A stretch of 64,000 nucleotides of DNA from Pteria penguin. Its lineage: Eukaryota; Mollusca; Bivalvia; Pterioida; Pteriidae. The DNA is taken from positions 55,051,501 through 55,115,500 of the forward strand of contig CM068587.1 in assembly GCA_035048485.1 (NCBI GenBank), in the 5' to 3' direction. The notes below the pieces were generated by a model. It was not told the DNA's origin. It was given only the letters and a program-made list of their open reading frames with translations, and searched no databases. The position numbers were made by a program, and so were the translations under genes. Shown piece after piece: positions 22,801 to 34,800 of the stretch (position 1 is the stretch's first letter; every line of letters starts with the position of its first letter).

Positions 22801-25800
22801 GCGGTTGGTACCTGTTCTTGAAAATGAAAATTTCTGTCAAAAGTCAGCACCATGTATGCTATGTTAGGTAACTGTAATTTTATAGTGTTTGTACTGTGTG
22901 GGTTTGTTTCCCCATTAATTCCCATTTTGCTTTACCTGCTGTGATCAGGTCATATCCCCTTCTTCCTCTCTTGTCACAGCTTTCACTCAGTTACCGATAA
23001 CGAACCTTAAAGTTTTCTCAAAACAGTAATGCCATACCTACCTCATTCATATATCTAGCCACGGATATGTTATATTCCTCTTGACACATTATTGATGTGA
23101 GGTAGGAAGGCGTTATTAGAGTGATGATGAACTCTGAGCATTCAAGGGACTGATATAAGGTCCTCTGCCAAAGGCTTCCTGTAAAAGTCATGAAAATCAA
23201 GAAATTTAAGCCGTTTGTGTGTAGGTAATCTACGGAGTTGGAAGCAGGGCAGTATGAATATCATACAATAATTAGGGGCTACCATGCGAGTGTTTTACAA
23301 AAACTGACAGGGTATCGGTGAATCCACTGTCAGTAATTAAATTTCACCGCAAGCCATTAGGCGAGCAGTGAAATAGATATTTCTGACAAGGAATTCATCG
23401 ATACCCTGTCAATTTTTGCGTGGTAACCCTATTCTAATGTTTTGACCAGAAATAAGCTTACACAAGTTCATTTTGAACGTCATCAACTAAGTTGCTAAGG
23501 GGCATATGATGTCATAGCAAAAACAGCAGTGAAACGTGAATCCCCTTGTAGTTTTTGAAATGTTTAAACAATCAAAATGTGCGTTGAAAACAGATTGCAT
23601 TAGAATTTTAATTCAGTCAGTCAGCATCACCATGGTATGCAAAAATTGAGACAGTACTCATCAATGGCAAATCAATTACAATGTTGGATCCACCCATAAA
23701 ATATCACTCACCTGTAGTGAGCTCACTCCTGTCAAAGAAGACTTTGATATCTGGATGATGTTTCTCAAAGTGTTCCAGGAGTGCAACAGCCTGAGCAGGG
23801 AACTTGTGAGAGTATGATATAAAAACATCATAATCATCGCCAGAGTCGGCTTCCTTTTCTGATGCATTCTGAATGGCTAACGGATCCTCCGACAAGATCG
23901 ATGTGATGGCCTGTGTAATCTTTTCATTCTTGTCATCTCCTTCCTTACGAACTCTAAAGATACAAGTATGAAATTATGACATAATTAAAGGCTCATATTG
24001 GATATAAAATCATAATTGCTTTTTATCTACAAATAATCTAATTTCAGAGGCAAACGCTGTATAAAGCCTATTTAACTGTATATAAAAAAATTTCGTTTAT
24101 ACCTCAATGAAAGTAAAAAATGTCATGTGATAATTGGCCATGCCTATGGTTAAACGTTCTATGATAAGCTATGCCCATGGGCATTATTTCTTTCTTTCTA
24201 TCTGACCCAAATTTTGATTGGTTGGCGTGGCTATCAATGCACTAAATTTTAAAATTCCTTATTTACAATAAATATTTCAAATTTCATCTAAATGTTTGTT
24301 TATATTAATGGAAATAATTAAATTATAAGGAATGAAATTAATAATCTATTTTTCTATGAAGGTATACTTTAGTTTGTGAATCAGTTTTACTTCTATACCT
24401 CCACAGAAAAATAAATTATTAATTTCATTCCTTAAATATGTTAGAAAGGAGAAATAACCTGATAATTTTGTTAACACAATTAGGTAAGCAGTTACCAGTA
24501 GATATTACCTGCAGTCGAAGAATTGTATAACAGACATATACAGTGGTAGAGCCTGCACAGTGTCAATATACAGGGGGAAAAGCATCTTCTTTTCCTGCCG
24601 TCTGTTGCAGCAGACGGCCATGTTAAACATCTCCAGACAGTCCTTGTTATTGACATACGTCTGCGTCAAGATGGCTACTATCCTAAAAAAAAAGGTAGGT
24701 CATATTCAGTGAGTTGATCAGGGGTTTCAACGAGTGCATTTACCTTTGTGATAACCTGGCTATGAAAGGTAAAGCCAAGAAGAATAAATTCCTTCAAATA
24801 CCTATGCAGCTGCTTTATCAAGTACTGCCTATGGCGGCAAAAGTATCTCTCTCTGTGCACGAATGTAAAGAATACTAGAAATGAAACCTGGATGGCTGGT
24901 TGGTGTTTAACGTCGTTTTCAACAACTTTTCTGTCATATCATGACTAGGAAGCAGGAGGTAACAAACCTCTGAGACCTAGCGACGCAGTTCGGGAATCGA
25001 ACTTGGATCCCCTGCACCATGACAGATGAAGATAATAATGTTAACTAGAAAACTGACAAAGTCAGAAGGGCCCTGCAAAATGCCTGTCACCAGTATGTTG
25101 ACCTTAATTTGGTACCAGCAGAAAGATCTTGTGATAAGGAGCACACATGCCAAATATGAACACCCTACTTCCAACGGTTCAGTAGTTATGGTCAATGTTA
25201 AAGTTTTTCAAATGCAAGTCAAAGGTCACCGTCAAGGCTACATGATAAAAAATTTTGGTACTAACGGGAAAGTCTTGTCATAAGGAACACACATGCCAAT
25301 TATGAAAGCCCATCTTCTTATGCTTCAATAGTTTTACAGTCAATGTTAAGTGTTTCAAATACAGGTGACAGGTCATTGTCAAGGTCACATGATCAAAAAT
25401 TTTGGTACCAATGGAAAGGTTATGTCATAAGGAACGCACATGCCAAATATAAAATCTTTACCTGTGACAGTGTATTAGATATAGCCAATGTTAAAGATTT
25501 TTGCTGATGGACAGACGGACAGAGAGAATGATTATTATAGGGCACCCGCTTATGAAGCAGGCCCTAATTAACTCAGGTCAAAAAGTAGAAAAAATATTTC
25601 AAGTGAATACTTTCTTTCCTTTGGGTTGGAAGCCGGTGTGGCCTAATGGACAAGGTGCTCGGCTCACAACCGAGAGGTCCCGGGTTCGACTCCCGCCCAA
25701 GGTGCACCTGTGTTCTGTCTTTCGGACGAGACAGTAAAAACCGAGGTTCCATGTTCCGGTAATAAAAGATCCCTCACTGCTATGGGTGGGTCTGTTGCAA

Positions 25801-28800
25801 AGGTCAAATTTCTATGCGATGCATCAGGCAGATGCCGTCACCATATACGTGAAATAATCGTGGAGTGACGTAAAACAATATTCAATCAATCAATCAATCC
25901 TTTGGGTGGGTCCATTACATGTCAAAAAACAAGTCACAAACCTTTTGGCAGTTATCATTTTTTTATAGAGGGTGTCCTGCCATACTTTCTCTTTGTCAAA
26001 ATGTGGAGTTTCCTTATAGATGGTAAGGTCCTTGGAGCTTGATTTGAATTTCTCCTCGATGACCTCCACTTCACGCTGATCTTCTTGGTCAAAAATTATA
26101 AATATGTCATAAATGCGTTCAAGCTGTTTCACCTACAAGAAATAAATGATGCAAAATTACACAGCATTTTATTATATCAATCTGAAATTCCTCAATGTAC
26201 TGCTAATCTTCCATTAGGGAAGTTGGTTCAATAGTGAAAAACAAGACACTCAACAGCTAAAAATTTTTGGCCACCTATCTTCTACTGAGTCTTCAAACAG
26301 AACATGATGAACATATCTGTACAACTGCCCCTTTCATTTATGAGTGAAAAACTGTCAAATCAGATGATGTCACAGTACTTTACACCTCGGTCATACCTTG
26401 AAAATGTGATGTCATGAAATTCAATAAATATTCCGCGAAAGCAATGGGTCAACTCATCTCTGCTAGTGAAAGTGTCCAACATAAGTAAGTAGATGCAAAC
26501 GTGTCACTTTAAACAATGCAACATAACATCAATTAACTGTAGAGTTCATACATAATAGATAAGGAAACAATATTCCAAATCTGTTTTTAAGTTAAATCCA
26601 CTTTGAAATCAATTTACTAATATTCTACTACATTTCTTTTCATTTATTAGTCTAAAATTCTTATGTTCACTGTATGGCCTGGTGAGTATAACAATGGCTT
26701 GATCACTCTCATCTTTACCATTGTGAGAATAACAATGGCAACATCACTCTCACCTTTACCATGGTGACTATAACAATGGCTTGTTCACTCTCACCTTTAC
26801 CATGGTGAGTATAACAATGGCTTGATCACTCTCACCTTTATCATCCTCAGTACAACAATGGCTTGATCACTCTCACCATTATCATGGTCAGTATGACAAT
26901 GGCTTGATCACTCTCACCTTTATCATCCTCAGTATGACAATGGCTTGATCACTCTCACCTTTATCATCATCAGTATAACAATGGCTTGATCACTCTCACC
27001 TTTATCATCCTCAGTACAACAATGGCTTGATCACTCTCACCATTATCATGGTCAGTATGACAATGGCTTGATCACTCTCACCTTTATCATGGTCAGTATA
27101 ACAATGGCTTGATCACTCTCACCTTTATCATCGTCAGTATAACAATGGCTTGATCACTCTCACCTTTATCATCGTCAGTATAACAATGGCTTGATCACTC
27201 TCACCTTTATCATGGTCAGTATAACAATGGCTTGATCACTCTCACCTTTATCATCCTCAGTATAACAATGGCTTGATCACTCTCACCTTTATCATGGTCA
27301 GTATGACAATGGCTTGATCACTCTCACCTTTATCATCCTCAGTATAACAATGGCTTGATCACTCTCACCTTTATCATCCTCAGTATAACAATGGCTTGAT
27401 CACTCTCACCTTTATCATGGTCAGTATAACAATGCCTTGATCACTCTCACCTTTATCATCCTCAATATAACAATGGCTTGATCACTCTCACCTTTATCAT
27501 CCTCAGTATGACAATGGCTTGATCACTCTCACCTTTATCATGGTCAGTATAACAATGCCTTGATCACTCTCACCTTTATCATCGTCAGTATAACAATGGC
27601 TTGATCACTCTCACCTTTATCATCCTCAGTATGACAATGGCTTGATCACTCTCACCTTTATCATCCTCAGTATAACAATGGCTTGATCACTCTCACTTTT
27701 ATCATCCTCAGTATAACAATGGCTTGATCACTCTCACCTTTATCATCCTCAGTATGACAATGGTTTGATCACTCTCACCTTTATCATCCTCAGTATAACA
27801 ATGGCTTGATCACTCTCACCTTTATCATGGTCAGTATGACAATGGCTTGATCACTCTCACCTTTATACCTTTATCATCATCAGTATGACAATGCCTTGAT
27901 CACTTTCACCTTATCATCCTCAGTATGACAATGGCTTGATCACTCTCACTTTTATACCTTTATCATCATCAGTATGACAATGCCTTGATCACTTTCACCT
28001 TATCATCCTCAGTATGACAATGGCTTGATCACTCTCACCATTATCATGGTCAGTATGACAATAGCTTGATCACATTCACCTTTATCATCCTCAGTATAAC
28101 AATGGCTTGATCACTCTCACCTTTATCATCCTCAGTATAACAATGGCTTGATCACTCTCACCTTTACCATGGTGACTATAACAATGGCGTGTTCACTCTC
28201 ACCTTTACCATCCTCAGTATAACAATGGCTTGATCACTCTCACCTTTATCATCATCAGTATAACAATGGCTTGATCACTCTCACCTTTATCATGGTCAGT
28301 ATAACAATGGCTTGATCACTCTCACCTTTACCATCCTCGGTATGACAATGGCTTGATCACTCTCACCTTTATCATTGTCAGTATGACAATGGCTTGATCA
28401 CTCTCACCTTTATCATTGTCAGTATGACAATGGCTTGATCACTCTCACCTTTATCATCATCAGTATGACAATGGCTTGATCACTCTCACCTTCATTATCC
28501 TCAGTATGACAATGGCTTCATCACTCTCACCTTTACCATTCTCAGTTTAACAATGGCTTGATCACTCTAACCTTTATCATTGTCAGTATAACAATGGCTT
28601 GATCACTCTCACCTTTATCATTGTCAGTATGACAATGGCTTGATCACTCTCACCTTTATCATTGTCAGTATGACAATGGCTTGATCACTCTCACCTTTAT
28701 CATCATCAGTATGACAATGGCTTGATCACTCTCACCTTTATCATCCTCAGTATGACAATGGCTTGATCACTCTCACCTTTATCATCCTCAGTATGACAAT

Positions 28801-31800
28801 GGCTTGATCACTCTCACCTTTATCATCCTCAGTATGACAACAGCTTGATCACTCTCACCTTTATCATCCTCAGTATAACAATGGCTTGATCACTCTCACC
28901 TTTATCATCCTCAGTATAACAATAGATTGATCACTCTCACCTTTATCATTGTCAGTATGACAATGGCTTGATCACTCTCACCTTTATCATGGTCAGTATG
29001 ACAATGGCTTGATCACACTCACCTTTACCATCCTCAGTATAACAATGGCTTGATCACTCTCACCTTTATCATGGTCAGTATAACAATGGCTTGATCACTC
29101 TCACCTTTATCATCGTCAGTATAACAATGGCTTGATCACTCTCACCTTTATCATCATCAGTTTAACAATGGCTTGATCACTCTCACCTTTATCATCGTCA
29201 GTATAACAATGGCTTGATCACTCTCACCTTTATCATCATCAGTTTAACAATGGCTTGATCACTCTCACCTTTATCATCCTCAGTTTAACAATGGCTTGAT
29301 CACTCTCACCTTTATCATCGTCAGTATAATAATGGCTTGATCACTCTCACCTTTATCATCCTCAGTATGACAATGGCTAGATCACTCTCACCTTTATCAT
29401 CCTCAGTATGACAATGGCTAGATCACTCTCACCTTTATCATCCTCAGTATAACAATGGCTTGATCACTCTCACCTTTATCATCCTCAGTATAACAATGGC
29501 TTGATCACTCTCACCTTTATCATCCTCAGTATAACAATGGCTTGATCACTCTCACCTTTATCATCCTCAGTATAACAATGGCTTGATCACTCTCACCTTT
29601 ATCATCGTCAGTATAACAATGGCTTGATCACTCTCACCTTTATCATCCTAGTATAACAATGGCTTGATCACTCTCACCTTTATCATCCTCAGTATGACAA
29701 TGGCTTCATCACTCTCACCTTTATCATCGTTAGTATAACAATGGCTAGATCACTCTCACCTTTATCATGGTCGGTATAACAATGGCTTGATCACTCTCAC
29801 CTTTATCATCCTCAGTATGACAATGGTTTGATCACTCTCACCTTTATCATCATCAGTATATTAATGGCTTGATCACTCTCACCTTTATCATCGTCAGTAT
29901 AACAATGGCTTGATCACTCTCACCTTTATCATCCTCAGTATGACAATGGCTTGATCACTCTCACCTTTATCATCGTCAGTATGACAATGGCTTGATCACT
30001 CTCACCTTTATCATCATCAGTATAACAATGGCTTGATCACTCTCACCTTTATCATCCTCAGTATCACAATGGCTTGATCACTCTCACCTTTATCATCATC
30101 AGTATAACAATGGTTTGATCACTTCACCTTTATCATCCTCAGTATGACAATGGCTTGATCACTCTCACCTTTATCATCGTCAGTATGACAATGGCTTGAT
30201 CACTCTCACCTTTATCATGGTCAGTATGACAATGGTTTGATCACTCTCACCTTTATCATCCTCAGTATAACAATGGCTTGATCACTCTCACCTTTATCAT
30301 CGTCAGTATAACAATGGTTTGATCACTTCACCTTTATCATCCTCAGTATGACAATGGCTTGATCACTCTCACCTTTATCATCCTCAGTATAACAATGGTT
30401 TGATCACTCTCACCTTTATCATCGTCAGTATGACAATGGCTTGATCACTCTCACCTTTATCATGGTCAGTATGACAATGGCTTGATCACTCTCACCTTTA
30501 TCATCCTCAGTATGACAATGGCTTGATCACTCTCACCTTTATCATGGTCAGTATGACAATGGCTTGATCACTCTCACCTTTATACCTTTATCATCGTCAG
30601 TATAACAATGCCTTGATCACTTTCACCTTATCATCCTCAGTATGACAATGGCTTGATCACTTTCACCTTATCATCCTCAGTATGACAATGGCTTGATCAC
30701 TCTCACCTTTATCATCCTCAGTATGACAATGGTTTGATCACTCTCACCTTTATCATCCTCAGTATGACAATGGCTTGATCACTCTCACCTTTATCATCGT
30801 CAGTATGACAATGGCTTGATCACTCTCACCTTTATCATCCTCAGTATGACAATGGCTTGATCACTCTCACCTTTATCATCGTCAGTATGACAATGGCTTG
30901 ATCACTCTCACCTTTATCATCCTCAGTATAACAATGGCTTGATCACTCTCACCTTTACCATCCTCAGTATGACAATGGCTTGATCACTCTCACCTTTATC
31001 ATCGTCAGTATGACAATGGCTTGATCACTCTCACCTTTATCATGGTCAGTATGACAATGGCTTGATCACTCTCACCTTTATCATCGTCAGTATGACAATG
31101 CCTTGATCACTCTCACCTTTATCATCCTCAGTATAACAATGGCTTGATCACTCTCACCTTTATCATTGTCAGTATGACAATGGCTTGATCACTCTCACCT
31201 TTATCATCCTCAGTATAACAATGGCTTGATCACTCTCACCTTTATCATCCTCAGTATAACAATGCCTTGATCACTCTCACCTTTATCATCCTCAGTATGA
31301 CAATGACTTGATCACTCTCACCTTTATCATCGTCAGTATGACAATGGCTTGATCACTCTCACCTTTATACCTTTATCATCATCAGTATGACAATGGCTTG
31401 ATCACTCTCACCTTTATCATCGTCAGTATAACAATGGCTTGATCACTCTCACCTTTATCATCCTCAGTATAACAATGGCTTGATCACTCTCACCTTTACC
31501 ATCCTCAGTATAACAATGGCTTGATCACTCTCACCTTTATCATCCTCAGTATGACAATGGCTTGATCACTCTCACCATTATCATGGTCAGTATAACAATG
31601 GCTTGATCACTCTCACCTTTATCATCGTCAGTATGACAATGCCTTGATCACTCTCACCTTTATCATCCTCAGTATGACAATGACTTGATCACTCTCACCT
31701 TTATCATCGTCAGTATGACAATGGCTTGATCACTCTCACCTTTATCATCATCAGTATAACAATGGCTTGATCACTCTCACCTTTATCATCCTCAGTATGA

Positions 31801-34800
31801 CAATGGCTTGATCACTCTCACCTTTATCATCCTCAGTATGACAATGGCTTGATCACTCTCACCTTTATCATGGTCAGTATAACAATGGCTTGATCACTCT
31901 AACCTTTATCATGGTCAGTATGACAACAGCTTGATCACTCTCACCTTTATCATGGTCAGTATGACAATGGCTTGATCACTCTCACCTTTATCATGGTCAG
32001 TATGACAATGGCTTGATCACTCTCACCTTAATTATTCAGATCAATTTATTATGTCAAGGGACTTATCTTTTCACATACATATATCTAGAGAGCTCAAAGG
32101 AACATGCAATCCGTTTTCTAAGTGTCCCTGTCTGTACATCCATCAATACAGACAGACAGACTGACAGACACTGCAGAAAGTGATCCCTATCCCCTACATT
32201 GTTTAGCAGGAGACTCAATACTCAATAAATCAGTATTACATACCTGTTTCTGTGATTTTTTATGCCATACATTTTTCATGGCTGCAAACTCTTCACACAA
32301 TGTGTTGTCTTGGGGTCTATAGACAACAATCTTGAAACATTTGAGAGACAGGCCTGCCAGGATCCACCTAGCAGCTGATTCTGTCATCACCTGAAGCACT
32401 TTCACCTCACTGCAAGACTACAGATATCACATCTATACATATGACGGTAAAACCAAAAATAAAATTCATTGCTAAAAGAAATAACACAAACACTCTTTGC
32501 CGCAAATTTTCGGCCTCCTGGCCTTTATCAAGCAATAGTTAGAATACCGTATTTACTCGAATATAATACGCACCCGAGTATAATACGCACCCCCCAAAAT
32601 GACCTCGAAAATCATGAAAAAACGTCTAACTCCGTGTATAATACGCAGGGAAAAAATCCAAAACAAGATGTCAATTTCGTGTTGAAACAGCAAGACGGCG
32701 AGCTGAATTTGCTTTGCCGTATACTTTTTAAAGTGTAATCGCGTAACGTGTATTATTATCAAAAGCGACACAGAACGACCAATCTTTATTCATCGTGTGA
32801 TATCAACGCTTTTCTCTTTCATTTCATTTACAATCAAACTCGCATAACGATCGCTTCATTTTTTTTCTCTCGTTAGAATGAACGTGCGTGTCTAATATAC
32901 TATCTGGGACGTAGATATATACGTCCCTGATACTATGTAAACTTTACGCGGAGATCGCAAATGTTTGTGAAGACAAAATATATTAAAAAAAAAAAAAAAC
33001 AATGAATGAATGTTATCCAAACTGTCGAAACTCGTGCCGTTACGGTCAAGTAGTTTCACCTGTTGCGTAACTATCGACTAACCAATTAAGGATAAATCAT
33101 TATATCACCCGTACAATCTGCTAATCAGAAACCATTGCTAAATAACACGGCACAAGTATTCTGCCACATTGTAGACTTTACTCCTTTTATCGCCTTGGGC
33201 ATTTACTACGGGATGCAGACAGTATACAGACAATAGATATATCTCACACCTCGTGGGTTTGATTGACGGCTTAAACTTCAACGGACACACGCACTCCTCT
33301 AAATCCGCCACTGAAGCTTAAAAGCGTGGAAAAAAAGTTCCAGATTTCTAACCCTATGTATAATACGCAGTGAGAAAATGAGTGCGTATTATATTCGAGT
33401 AAATACGCTAGTACCCTAGATCTACTTAACATCCATCTTTACATGTCTAATATAAACAAGCTTGTTTATATTAGATATGTAAAGATGGAAAGAGTGTTTG
33501 TATTATTTCTTTTAGTATATTTTACTTCCCTTTGGAGGACTATTTATTGTATCTAAAATTCATTATACCACTCTGCTCTTTAACAATGTTGGTCAAAAGT
33601 CAGTATAAGGCATATTTTGAAGAATTTTTCTAAATCTGTTTATCTTTACATTATGAGAGTGTTTTACGGAACACATGCATTATAAAACAATAACTAAAAC
33701 CAAGCTGATGTAGAGACAGATATGGAATGCCTGATCAGAGAAAAGGAACTCAACCTGGAACAGCAACTGTACTTCAAAGATGAGGTTATAATGTAATTTA
33801 CGTCAAAGCTCTTTATCACTTCAGGATTTTAAAAATAAATTATGGTAAAAACATCATTGAATGCTTTGATGCAGGAATTTCAGTCATGAATGTTTTGGTG
33901 TAGGAATTTTGGTCATTGAATGCTTTGATGCAAGAATTTCAGTCATGAATGTTTTGGTGTAGGAATTTTGGTCATTGCTTTGATGTAGGAATTTCCGTCA
34001 TCATTGAATGCTTTGATGTAGGAATTTCAGTCAAGAATGTTTGGTGTAGGAATTTTGGTCACTGAATGCTTTGGTATAGGAATTTCGATCATTGAATGCT
34101 TTGGTGTAGAAATTTCAGTCATGAATGCTTTGGCGTAGGAATTTTGGTCATTGAATGCTTTGATGTAGGAATTTCAGTCATGAATGTTTTGGTGTAGGAA
34201 TTTTCTGTCATTGAATGCTCTGATGTAGGAATTTCAGTCAAGAATGTTTGGTGTAGGAATTTTGGTCATTGAATGCTTTGATGAAGGAATTTCAGTCATG
34301 AATTTTTTGGTGTAGGAATTTTCCATCATTGAATGCTTTGGTGTAGGAATTTCAGTCATGGATGCTTTGGTGTAGGAATTTTTGTCACTGAATGCTTTGG
34401 TGTAGGAATTTCGGTCATTGAAGGCTTTGGTGTAGGAATTTAGGTCACTGAATGCTTTGGTGTAGGAATTTTTAGGGGAGCAATACCTGGTGACCAGTCG
34501 CCAGCAAGGGTGTTATGACAGACGATTCTTGGTTTCGAAACACCGGCACAAAGACTCGGAAAATATCTCTGATCAGCTCTATTAGTGATGACCTTGAACC
34601 TCTTCCTCTGAGAAATGAAAAGTACAGACATACATGTGCGGATGAACTACAATCAAAGGCAGATTATTCATGACTTCTACAAAGTACGGTAAATAATATC
34701 TTTTGAATAATCCAGTTTTAAAATTAGAATGCTTATTTATTAGTTATAAGGATTTACTGATATATCAATACTATATCCTTAGTGGGATGATATCTGACAA

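Noticed and set aside
26681..32029. CRISPR-like regular array
   Set aside because: Units are contiguous 41-bp tandem copies without unique spacers, in an intron of an animal gene.
33660..33810. Extra exon (frame LLFQVEFLFSDQAFHICLYI) between macro-like exons 3 and 4
   Set aside because: Considered when exon 3 was read in the wrong frame. With the correct frame, exons 3 and 4 join directly in phase 0 and no extra exon is needed.
34440..34631. Open frame RKRFKVITNRADQRYFPSLC as the coding frame of this exon
   Set aside because: It does not keep phase with either neighbouring exon and runs into the minisatellite. The alternative frame giving RSSLIELIRDIFRVFVPVF and LLATGHQ joins both neighbours exactly.
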